Shown here: positions 1-6,872 of the stretch, in pieces
Layout: every line of letters starts with the position of its first letter
Position numbering within the stretch: the first letter of the stretch is position 1
Source of the DNA: a virus
DNA length: 25,950 bases
Reading direction: 5' to 3' (one strand)
Virus record (IMG/VR): IMGVR_UViG_3300022935_000103
Location: 1-25,950 of that record
Notes under the pieces: model-generated
The model's database searches: none
What the model saw: only the letters and a program-made list of their open reading frames with translations
Told to the model about the DNA's origin: nothing
Translations under genes and position numbers: made by a program

Positions 1-234
1 ATAGAAGGTGGCACGCATTGTGTTGCTACTGGAATGAACTATTTTGTGTTTAATATTCTTAACGTATTACATGCAGAAAAAACTTATGGCATTAGTGTTA
101 AAGATACTGTAGATACTTTTGTTAATCAGCGTCAAGAAAGAATTAATTTATGGGAGAAAAGAGCTAACAGTTCACCAATACTTTCTAACTATTTAAAAGA
201 GAATATCTATAATGACACAACAGATTCCGACTGA
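1..234 (+). CDS. C-terminal fragment of an unassigned protein
   Basis: The reading frame is open from the first base of the window to the TGA at 232-234, so this is the last 77 residues of a gene that begins outside. The first in-frame ATG (34) is internal and unlikely to be the real start. The fragment has a Gly/His/Cys-containing segment at its beginning (IEGGTHCVATGMN), followed by charged, probably helical sequence with many Arg, Glu and Lys. The next gene starts inside it (23-nt overlap), so the two are translationally coupled and belong to the same accessory operon. I do not recognise the family. The neighbourhood (2OG oxygenase, glycosyltransferase, carbamoyltransferase) suggests an enzyme, but the visible part shows no diagnostic catalytic motif. 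Confidence 0.8.
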   Translation: MEGGTHCVATGMNYFVFNILNVLHAEKTYGISVKDTVDTFVNQRQERINLWEKRANSSPILSNYLKENIYNDTTDSD

Positions 235-826
235 GATTTACCCTTTATTTTCGCAGCCTGTGTTTGTCGTTAATAACGACAAAACTCCGCATCAAGATGC
301 TATTGATTTTTTAAAGTCGTTAGACAGTCGTAAAAATTCAGGTGGCAATTTTTCAACCTGGGAAGATAACATACTTGAATTGCCAGAATTTTCTGAAATT
401 AAAAGTCAAATTGTCACAGCGGTAACAGAGTTTACAAATCATATTATGGGGTGGACTACTACTGATTTTTATATTACACAATCGTGGGGTAATGTAAATC
501 CAAAAGATACAACACATCACATACACTATCATTATAACAGTGTTGTTAGTGGAACATTTTATTTACAAACAGGAACAGAAGATCATATTGTATTTTATAA
601 CGATCCTAAGCCAATGTTAGACTTTGAAAAGACACATTTCAATATATACAATGCATCCAGTTATAAAGTGCCTGTAAGTACAAACACTATTGCAGTGTTT
701 CCTTCTACTTTAATGCACAGCGTAGATCAAAATAAAGATGATTGGGAGCGAATTAGTATAGCATTTAATGTCTTTGTTAAAGGACCAATAGGATCAAGAG
801 AAGCATTAACATATTTAGAGTTATAA
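212..826 (+). CDS. 2OG-Fe(II) oxygenase, TIGR02466-like
   Basis: A 204-aa protein with the layout of the 'putative 2OG-Fe(II) oxygenase' family TIGR02466/PF13759, which is common in marine phages. A His-rich iron-binding segment (HHIHYHYN, residues 102-108) is followed by SGTFYLQ, then FYNDPKP, and a C-terminal FPSTLMHSV containing H169. The motif ERISIAFN follows, in which R180 is the likely 2-oxoglutarate carboxylate ligand. Such enzymes couple 2OG decarboxylation to hydroxylation of a substrate; here the substrate is unknown. The ATG at 212 lies within the end of the previous gene, and the downstream gene begins within 10 nt, so it is part of a tight operon. The ribosome-binding site is weak, which fits translational coupling. 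It is clearly different from the second 2OG oxygenase at 3590-4099, so the operon carries two separate hydroxylases. Confidence 0.85.
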   Translation: MTQQIPTEIYPLFSQPVFVVNNDKTPHQDAIDFLKSLDSRKNSGGNFSTWEDNILELPEFSEIKSQIVTAVTEFTNHIMGWTTTDFYITQSWGNVNPKDTTHHIHYHYNSVVSGTFYLQTGTEDHIVFYNDPKPMLDFEKTHFNIYNASSYKVPVSTNTIAVFPSTLMHSVDQNKDDWERISIAFNVFVKGPIGSREALTYLEL

Positions 827-832
827 TTGATA

Positions 833-1768
833 ATGATAAAATTTGATACAGCATTTAATATTAATGGCGGGGCAGGAAGGGTATTGTGTTCAATACCTGC
901 ACTAGAACAGTACGAACAAGAAAATCCAGACGATAATTTTATTGTAGTAGTTGATTACGGAACTGAACTTTTTATTTCTCATCCTACACTTCACAAAAGA
1001 GTGTACGACTGGCGACATAAAAATTTATTTACAGATATTATTGAAGATATGAATTATTTGCAGCCTGAACCATATCACGTAAGAGAGTATTATACACAAC
1101 AATGTTCTATTTCTCAAGCGTTTGATATTGCTATTAATAAAAAAGGTATAAGAAATTTGCCTCCGGCAAATTTAATACTTACAAGAGACGAAGATCAAAG
1201 TGCAAAAGAAACAATAAAAAATATTAAATCTGATCGTAAAAATAAAAAAACAATTGTTTTTCAGCCTTTTGGAAGGGGTTCTGATTTAGAACCAGATAGA
1301 GTAAATCTCGACCCTTACGGAAAATCCTTCTCAATAAATGATGCTGTTAAGATTATCAACAAGTTACAAGAAAAATATACAGTAATTGTTATGGTCGAAA
1401 AACAGTTAGATTTTAATGAGTTAGGATGTAAAGACGTACCAGCACAAATACCAAATTTAAATCTACGTCAATGGGCAGGTATAATAAAACATGCCGACTA
1501 TTTTTTAGGATGCGACAGCGTAGGTCAACACATAGCACACAGTATGAATAAAAAATCAACTGTTATACTAGGAAGTACATTTGCAATTAATGTTACTTAC
1601 CCAGAATACAAAACATTTGATATAATTGATTTTGGCGAAGGTAAAAAAATGTATAGTCCATTAAGAATGTGTTATGACGAAGTTGCTGATATTAATAATG
1701 AACGATTAATGGATTTAGATAACGATAAGTTGTTGTTAATTGTAGATTCAGTTAGTAAAAATATCTGA
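833..1768 (+). CDS. GT9/heptosyltransferase-like glycosyltransferase
   Basis: A protein of about 311 aa with a GT-B-like layout. The N-terminal half opens with GGAGRVLCSIPALEQY (about residues 11-26), resembling the acceptor-side 'GD.l...P.l..l' start of heptosyltransferases. The second half has the GT9-like nucleotide-sugar signature: VFQPFGRGSD, then later ADYFLGCDSVGQHIAHSM followed by KSTVILGST. This matches the family pattern 'D..ig.DSg..HlA.....p.v.lfG.t'. It probably transfers a sugar from an activated donor. The frame can be opened six nt earlier at a TTG (827), but the ATG at 833 is the more likely start. The TGA at 1766-1768 is fused to the GAGG ribosome-binding site of the carbamoyltransferase gene. 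Acceptor and donor cannot be read from the sequence; the neighbouring carbamoyltransferase suggests a glycan that is further decorated. Confidence 0.7.
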   Translation: MIKFDTAFNINGGAGRVLCSIPALEQYEQENPDDNFIVVVDYGTELFISHPTLHKRVYDWRHKNLFTDIIEDMNYLQPEPYHVREYYTQQCSISQAFDIAINKKGIRNLPPANLILTRDEDQSAKETIKNIKSDRKNKKTIVFQPFGRGSDLEPDRVNLDPYGKSFSINDAVKIINKLQEKYTVIVMVEKQLDFNELGCKDVPAQIPNLNLRQWAGIIKHADYFLGCDSVGQHIAHSMNKKSTVILGSTFAINVTYPEYKTFDIIDFGEGKKMYSPLRMCYDEVADINNERLMDLDNDKLLLIVDSVSKNI

Positions 1769-1776
1769 GGTAATTT

Positions 1777-3597
1777 ATGAAAACAGGTTGGATAGCAGCA
1801 ATTGCTAGAGGACATAATTCGGGTGTATGCTTACTTAAAGACGGAAAAGTAATTTTTTCTATTGAAGAAGAACGCCTAAGTCGAATTAAGTACGACGGCG
1901 GTCCTTATGCATCTATGGTTAAAATTTTAGAATATACAGACAAAATTGATTATTTGTTTATAGCACACACTCAGTCGTTAAAGGACACAGCAGGACAAGT
2001 TGATTTTACTGGCGATGACGTTTATACTGGATTAGCAAGAAAATTAGGACTTATCGAACAAAGAGATGTTCCGTATGAGCATCCTCAAGTCATTGATTTA
2101 AGCCACATGCACCATAAATTACATTCTGCTTGTGCGTTTTATCGATCAGGATTTGATAAAGCAGTAAGTGTCATTGTAGACGGTGCTGGAACATTTATTC
2201 CTATGAATATTAATGGCGAAGACCATATGACATGGGAACTTGAAAGTATTATTAATTGTAATTATCCTGCAAAATTTACTACTCTTTATAAACACCAAGG
2301 AGGCAGAGGTCCTTACCTTAGTAAACATATACCTAACATGGCATCTGATGATTTTAACGAACAAGATAGTACACACGAATTATTTTTAGATGATAGTGCA
2401 GGCATAGTTAAAGCATACGAAGCAGTAACACAATATTGCGGATGGCAACCAATTGAAGCTGGAAAAACTATGGGGCTATTTCCATATGGTAAACCTAATG
2501 ATAGAATTCCTCAAATTTACACAGACGGCAATGGTGGTAAATGGAGGACTTCTGATCGTAATGTAATTATTCCTACATACCCTAATGGTGCATTAGTTAA
2601 CGAAGGAAGATATGAAGAACTGACAACAGACGAATCTGTAAATGACTTAACTTTATTACAAAATAGACGAGATTTAGCATATGCTGTACAAACTCAAAGT
2701 CAAGCAGAAGTACTAAGACTTATTCGAAAAGCTGTTGCTATGTCAGGATGTAAAAATGTAGTACTTAGCGGAGGATATGGACTAAACTGTGTTGCTAATT
2801 ATTGGTATTTAGGACAATTAAAAGACGAAGGTATTAATTTTTATGTAGAACCAATATCTAACGATGCAGGTACAGCAATGGGTGCAGCATTACTAGGATA
2901 TCATTCACTAACTGACGACAATAACGTTAGAGAGTATGCAGATAGTTTATATTTAGGACCACAATACACTTATACTAATGACGAAATTGTTCTAACAGCA
3001 AAAAAATATAATGCAGAAATTCAAACCGTTACTAAGAAAGATGTAGTTGAACTTATGACAGGTAAAGTAACTGGTAATAGAAATATTGTTACTATATTTC
3101 AAGGACGTTCAGAAAACGGGCCTAGAGCACTAGGTAACAGAAGTATTATGTATGATGCAACTGATCCGGATGGCAAAGACTTTGTAAACAAAGTAAAACG
3201 CCGTGAATATTTCCGTCCATTTGCAGGTAGTATCCTACATGAGTTTGCACACGAATGGTTTGACATGAGGGGTATGGATCAAAGCCCGCACATGATGTAC
3301 GCTATGAACTGTCAGCCAGGTGTTGCTGAAAAGATTCCTAGTATTATTCATGTAGATGGTACATGTCGTATTCAAACAGTAAAGCGTGAACAAAATCCTC
3401 ATTACTATGATATAATTAAAGAATTATATGAGCAAACCGGTGTACCTATTGTGTTTAATACTTCGTTTAATCTAGGGGGAGAACCGTTAGTTGAAACCTT
3501 AGACGATGCTATACGTACACTTGCTAATAGCGACATTGAGTATCTATATTTGCCAGAATATAACAAACTAATAACAGTTAGGAATATTAATGATTAA
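1777..3597 (+). CDS. O-carbamoyltransferase, NodU/CmcH/TobZ family
   Basis: At 606 aa this is full length for the family, with both domains. The N-terminal Kae1-like (ASKHA) domain shows ARGHNSGVCLL (residues 10-20), IEEERLSRIK (29-38), HMHHKLHSA (110-118), IVDGAGTF (133-140), GKTMGLFPYGKPN (229-241), VVLSGGYGLNCVAN (328-341) and ISNDAGTAMGA (360-370). The His/Asp residues at 113, 117, 135 and 363 correspond to the metal-binding set known in TobZ. The C-terminal YrdC-like carbamoyl-adenylate-forming part holds GRSENGPRALGNRS (443-456), KRREYFRPFAGS (474-485) and FNTSFNLGGEP (560-570). Family members use carbamoyl phosphate and ATP to form carbamoyl-adenylate and pass the carbamoyl group to a hydroxyl of a sugar or antibiotic. 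The start has a good ribosome-binding site (TGAGGTAATTT-ATG). The last codons overlap the next gene by 8 nt. Homologues occur in marine T4-like phages; the phage substrate is unknown. Confidence 0.95.
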   Translation: MKTGWIAAIARGHNSGVCLLKDGKVIFSIEEERLSRIKYDGGPYASMVKILEYTDKIDYLFIAHTQSLKDTAGQVDFTGDDVYTGLARKLGLIEQRDVPYEHPQVIDLSHMHHKLHSACAFYRSGFDKAVSVIVDGAGTFIPMNINGEDHMTWELESIINCNYPAKFTTLYKHQGGRGPYLSKHIPNMASDDFNEQDSTHELFLDDSAGIVKAYEAVTQYCGWQPIEAGKTMGLFPYGKPNDRIPQIYTDGNGGKWRTSDRNVIIPTYPNGALVNEGRYEELTTDESVNDLTLLQNRRDLAYAVQTQSQAEVLRLIRKAVAMSGCKNVVLSGGYGLNCVANYWYLGQLKDEGINFYVEPISNDAGTAMGAALLGYHSLTDDNNVREYADSLYLGPQYTYTNDEIVLTAKKYNAEIQTVTKKDVVELMTGKVTGNRNIVTIFQGRSENGPRALGNRSIMYDATDPDGKDFVNKVKRREYFRPFAGSILHEFAHEWFDMRGMDQSPHMMYAMNCQPGVAEKIPSIIHVDGTCRIQTVKREQNPHYYDIIKELYEQTGVPIVFNTSFNLGGEPLVETLDDAIRTLANSDIEYLYLPEYNKLITVRNIND

Positions 3598-4099
3598 ACA
3601 TTTTGAAAACTTTGCACCTACATGGTTACATAATAGAGCAAAGAATCAATTGTTGTCTCCATTAATTGATTGGCATTATCCAGGTTTTGGTGGACATAAT
3701 ATTACACTAGACAAAGCATGTTTTGCTAAACAACCTTTTAATATTGCAACTAACTACGAAGATTGGTCAAATGTAGATTCTTTAATGTATATGTTAGACT
3801 GGTGGATTGATGATAACAAAGAATGGTTTCAGTTTGAAGGGTTAAATCGTTGTTTAATTAATTTTTATACCCCTGGGCAAAGTACAGGCTGGCATACAGA
3901 TCACGAGTCTAGTAATTTTTTTAGTTTATTATACTATGTAAATGAAAGCGACGGTGGCACAATGTTTGAAGATAAAAAAATAATGCATAAAGAAAACAGT
4001 GCAATATTATTCAATTCCACTACTCCACATTCTCCTATATTATCTAAAGCGCCAAGGCGCATTAATGTAAATTGGATTATGGGAGGAAAATTGTTATGA
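3590..4099 (+). CDS. 2OG-Fe(II) oxygenase, prolyl-4-hydroxylase/AlkB-like
   Basis: A 169-aa compact 2OG-Fe(II) dioxygenase. The iron facial triad is readable: HxD in GWHTDHES (H102, D104) and the distal His in TTPHSP (H147), followed by the 2OG-binding Arg in PRRINVNW (R156 or R157). The segment FFSLLYYVNESDGGTMFED between them is the usual double-stranded beta-helix core with a Gly-Gly turn. It hydroxylates or oxidatively modifies an unknown substrate. Its ATG lies inside the end of the carbamoyltransferase gene and has an AGGA ribosome-binding site (TTAGGAATATTA-ATG), so the two are coupled. It is the last gene of the + operon, closed by the terminator at 4141-4165. The P4H-like HxD...H...R spacing separates it from the TIGR02466-type enzyme at 212-826. 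Confidence 0.85.
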   Translation: MIKHFENFAPTWLHNRAKNQLLSPLIDWHYPGFGGHNITLDKACFAKQPFNIATNYEDWSNVDSLMYMLDWWIDDNKEWFQFEGLNRCLINFYTPGQSTGWHTDHESSNFFSLLYYVNESDGGTMFEDKKIMHKENSAILFNSTTPHSPILSKAPRRINVNWIMGGKLL

Positions 4100-4140
4100 T
4101 AGAAAGATAACTGCCATTAAAATTTAAAAGGAAAGATTAA

Positions 4141-4165
4141 AAAAACCCGCTTAACGCGGGTTTTT
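4141..4165. terminator. Bidirectional intrinsic terminator
   Basis: Perfect 10-bp inverted repeat AAAAACCCGC / GCGGGTTTTT with a 5-nt loop (TTAAC). It has a T run on the + strand side (GGGTTTTTATT) and, read on the - strand, GGGTTTTTTTAATC. It sits between the converging + accessory operon and the - strand tail module and can serve both. Confidence 0.93.
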
Positions 4166-4166
4166 A

Positions 4167-4697
4167 TTATTCAGGATCTGGTGCTGGGGCTTGTTCCCAC
4201 TTACCACCAATACCGGAACCATCTAATGGACCCGGCGGTGTTGGCCAATCAATTTCTTCTGGGCTTGACATGTTTGCTAGATCATTATCATCTGTTATAG
4301 ATCTTAAAGCAGCTCTATAAGTAGCCCATGCTGCTTTATCTTCATCAGATAACGGACTGTCGTTCATTTGAGTCCAATCTGTTTTAAATAAACGTTGTTC
4401 TCTTGGGCCAAGAATCCAACGGCGAACTTTTTCAGCAACATCAATAGTTTCTACAATCCACTCTCTTTCATATGTACCGTCATCATTTTTAATAATGTTG
4501 TCAGTACCTTCCCAGTTTTTATCTGTACCTGTTCCAATAACGTCTGGATCTGGACCATGTGGATGCAGTACTTCAGCATATCCATTTTCTGTTAAAAGTT
4601 CAGAAGTGATCTCTTTTGTACCTAAAATATATTCTAGATTTTCAGGAAGTATCATTCCGCTTATTGGATCACCGTTTTCGTCAATTTTTACATACAT
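4167..4697 (-). CDS. Tail fibre assembly chaperone-like protein
   Basis: A 176-aa protein whose residues ~105-135 carry the signature of phage tail-fibre assembly chaperones (PF16778-like): RLFKTDWTQMNDSPL, then EDKAAWATYRAALRSI. The N-terminal part (MYVKIDENGDPISGMI) resembles the small beta domain many such chaperones use to bind the fibre tip. The tail is Pro/Gly/Glu-rich (PPGPLDGSGIGG...APAPDPE). These proteins help fold or trimerise the distal fibre or adhesin and may remain on the tip. It is the last gene of the - strand module, directly downstream of the Gly-rich adhesin-like gene (17-nt gap), which makes that protein the probable client. A ribosome-binding site, AGGAAG, lies upstream of the ATG. 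The stop lies next to the terminator at 4141-4165. Confidence 0.82.
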   Translation of the reverse strand: MYVKIDENGDPISGMILPENLEYILGTKEITSELLTENGYAEVLHPHGPDPDVIGTGTDKNWEGTDNIIKNDDGTYEREWIVETIDVAEKVRRWILGPREQRLFKTDWTQMNDSPLSDEDKAAWATYRAALRSITDDNDLANMSSPEEIDWPTPPGPLDGSGIGGKWEQAPAPDPE

Positions 4698-4714
4698 GTT
4701 ATAATCTTCCTATA

Positions 4715-6499
4715 TTATTGATCAGCTGTACCTGTTGATGGCCATTCTCGGTTTGGACCCCAAATAATACGGACAGCACCTTTACCACCCCAGCCGCCGC
4801 CGTGCGATGTGCCGCCACCGCCGCCACCGCCGCCAAAGCAGCCGCCGCAGCTATATCCGTTTCCTCGCCCGTTTGACCACGGTTCGCCTGGCCTACCACA
4901 AGTACCACCAGAACCGCCTTGGCCGCCTGATCCAGTTTGGTGTGAGTATCCTGGGTTACCACATGCTCCGTTAGCTCCTTGACCATAAATGCCGGTGCCG
5001 CCACCGCCACCTGTTCCATAAGTCGAACTATGGTGACTTGTAGCACTGCCGCCACCACCATAACAGCCTGTATAACCTGAATTGTTTGTATTTCCTCGGT
5101 TGGGGCCGTAGCCAGCGCCGCCGCCTCCGCCTCCAGCGGTGTTTGGATATGCGACTGTGCCGCAGCCGCCGCCTGCATTACCATTAATACTTGCAGTAAC
5201 AACACAACAACCCGGACAACAACCACATCTGCCGCCACCGCCTATTACACCTGGAAAACAACTATAACCTCCGCCGTTGGCGTTCCAACAGCCACCGCGG
5301 CCTACTTTAATTGTATAGCTTTGACCTGGTGTTACAGGAATTCCGTTAGCCCATGCTAATCCTCCTCCGGCTCCGCCGCAAGCTGCCCAGTCATAACGAC
5401 CGCCGGATCCTGCGCCAATTGCAGCTACGCCTACAGATGTTACACCTGAAGGTGCTGTCCATGTATAAGTATCTTCGCCACCGTTTGTACTACTATTTGA
5501 TCCAGTATACAATTGTTGACCAATTGGAGGTGTAATTGTTAACTGGTAAGTAAATGTTCTATCAACACTAAATGTATTAGCTGTTGCTCTAATAGTAAAG
5601 TTATAGTTATATGTTTGATCTGGAGTATCGCTTGAATTACCTGTAATTGCACCAGTATTGGCATTTAAGGTTGTACCTCCTGGCAAGCTACCAGATACTA
5701 AACTATATGTAATTGCTCCTGATCCAACTGTAGCTGTTACTTGTAAACTAATACTGGTCCCGGAAGATATTGTTGCAGATCCTAAATTTGTTGCTGTACT
5801 CCAGGTTGGGACAGAGTTTGTTAATGAAACTCCTAGTACAAAGTTAATCTTTTTAATTCCGCTGCCATCGTCTACTTGGATTGGTATAGTATAAGATGAT
5901 TCTGTAGCAGTCGACAACGAACCGCTTAAAACACCTGCAGAAGTTAATGATAAGCCAATTGGAAGAGTTTCTAGTGCTGTAAAGGTTAATGGAGCACTGG
6001 ATGCAGAAGTTGCATAACCTTCAGCAACAAGGTCAATATTAATTGAAGAGTTTTTATTATATGTTCCTAAATCGTTATTAGTAGCAATATTTGTTGAACC
6101 CCAATATAATCCACCGGTATAACCATCTGATGTTAAAACAGTTCCATCTGATCCAGTTTTATCTGGCAGATTTTCCCAAACTGCATAATAATTAGTTCCG
6201 TCTGACTGAACTCCGAGTGTAAACCCGTCTTCAATAACAACCGTATTTGTATCGTTTCCACTAGGACCTTTAAAAAATCCTGATGGTGTTTGCACTGTAA
6301 CATCACCGCCGGTGTTATTCCAATAGTATGAATTAACTGCAACAAACGAAGCTGGATTTGGTAATATAACTGTGTACGGTGCTGCGCCTGTAAGTTGCAC
6401 AACCTGTCCACTTTGTAAGTATGTTTCAGTTGTAGCGCCGGTTATTTTTCTAGGTGTGCCGGAACCTGCTCCTGAACTGTTGTTTAACCTTCTTCCCAT
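4715..6499 (-). CDS. Gly/Cys-rich adhesin-like tail fibre protein
   Basis: A 594-aa protein with three zones. The N-terminal zone (1-135) is beta-rich; its start, MGRRLNNSSGAGSGTP, is reminiscent of the MGRPLNKRYFGTPTAG start of the protein at 25178-25576. It is followed by two cadherin/He_PIG-like Ig repeats (about 165-225 and 230-323; PIGLSLTSAGVLSG and LPGGTTLNANTGAITG are the typical turns). The C-terminal zone (~345-594) is glycine-rich and ends in GGKGAVRIIWGPN, a common ending of phage Gly-rich tip domains. All 14 cysteines are in this zone, including RCGCCPGCC (424-432). It probably sits at the fibre tip and binds the host receptor, by analogy with Gly-rich adhesins such as gp38 of T2/S16-type phages. 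A late promoter lies just upstream (6525-6533), with AGGAGAG before the ATG. The Gly-rich part is locally GC-rich because of GGN codons. Confidence 0.8.
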   Translation of the reverse strand: MGRRLNNSSGAGSGTPRKITGATTETYLQSGQVVQLTGAAPYTVILPNPASFVAVNSYYWNNTGGDVTVQTPSGFFKGPSGNDTNTVVIEDGFTLGVQSDGTNYYAVWENLPDKTGSDGTVLTSDGYTGGLYWGSTNIATNNDLGTYNKNSSINIDLVAEGYATSASSAPLTFTALETLPIGLSLTSAGVLSGSLSTATESSYTIPIQVDDGSGIKKINFVLGVSLTNSVPTWSTATNLGSATISSGTSISLQVTATVGSGAITYSLVSGSLPGGTTLNANTGAITGNSSDTPDQTYNYNFTIRATANTFSVDRTFTYQLTITPPIGQQLYTGSNSSTNGGEDTYTWTAPSGVTSVGVAAIGAGSGGRYDWAACGGAGGGLAWANGIPVTPGQSYTIKVGRGGCWNANGGGYSCFPGVIGGGGRCGCCPGCCVVTASINGNAGGGCGTVAYPNTAGGGGGGAGYGPNRGNTNNSGYTGCYGGGGSATSHHSSTYGTGGGGGTGIYGQGANGACGNPGYSHQTGSGGQGGSGGTCGRPGEPWSNGRGNGYSCGGCFGGGGGGGGTSHGGGWGGKGAVRIIWGPNREWPSTGTADQ

Positions 6500-6524
6500 T
6501 TGTGTACTCTCCTAATACTTAATG

Positions 6525-6533
6525 TTATTTATC
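6525..6533 (-). promoter_or_regulatory. T4-like late promoter (GATAAATAA)
   Basis: GATAAATAA on the - strand matches the T4-type late -10 element TATAAATA, recognised by a gp55-like sigma factor, in seven of its eight positions. It lies in the 37-nt gap between the 106-aa gene and the Gly-rich adhesin gene, 26 nt before the ATG. Confidence 0.7.
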
Positions 6534-6536
6534 TAC

Positions 6537-6857
6537 TTAAACTGAACTAGTTTCAATGCCCATTGCAACTGCAGAGCATGAAGTTGCACTAGATCTAACT
6601 ACTAAAAGTTTTCCAGCTTGCATTACTATGCCGGTTCTTTCTAATACGTTTTTAGGAAGTATTGTAGCTTCAAATTCAATAAATTCATCGTTAGTAGGTG
6701 TTGCTGCGTCACACACTGCAACTCTAACTGTTATAGGGTCAGTACCTCTGTTAACCATGTTAACAGCGGCTACTGTAAATGTATCGACAGGGCAAGTATA
6801 TAATGTTGTATCTGCGCCTGCACTAAGGTCTGATGTACCTAAAATTCCTGTTGCCAT
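6537..6857 (-). CDS. Small beta-rich structural protein, unassigned
   Basis: A 106-aa protein starting MATGILGTSDLSAGADTTLYTCP. Alternating hydrophobic strands suggest an all-beta fold: TFTVAAVNMVNR, ITVRVAVCD and LLVVRSS. The segment NVLERTGIVMQAGKLLVV resembles the '...GE....l..GD.i.v' region of the small proteins at 23406-23744 and 23744-24127. It may therefore be a distant member of the same small virion-protein family; this rests on layout, not strong identity. The ribosome-binding site GGAGAG lies before the ATG. It sits 15 nt after the 1688-aa fibre gene and is probably cotranscribed with it. Its exact role (fibre attachment, spacer or trimerisation factor) is unknown. Confidence 0.7.
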   Translation of the reverse strand: MATGILGTSDLSAGADTTLYTCPVDTFTVAAVNMVNRGTDPITVRVAVCDAATPTNDEFIEFEATILPKNVLERTGIVMQAGKLLVVRSSATSCSAVAMGIETSSV

Positions 6858-6872
6858 TTTAAATTCTCTCCA

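Noticed and set aside
1-234. Assignment of the first fragment to a tryptophan halogenase
   Set aside because: Such genes are known near 2OG oxygenases in marine phages, but the visible C-terminus lacks a motif I can match confidently, so it was left unassigned.
827-832. TTG start two codons before the ATG of the glycosyltransferase gene
   Set aside because: It directly abuts the previous stop, and the ATG at 833 is a normal start giving the same protein minus two residues.
4699-5238. Long open frame (179 codons) overlapping the Gly-rich gene on the same strand
   Set aside because: It is a frame shadow of GGN-rich codons giving an Ala/Val/Gln-rich sequence. The Gly-rich frame has clear domains, a promoter and a ribosome-binding site.
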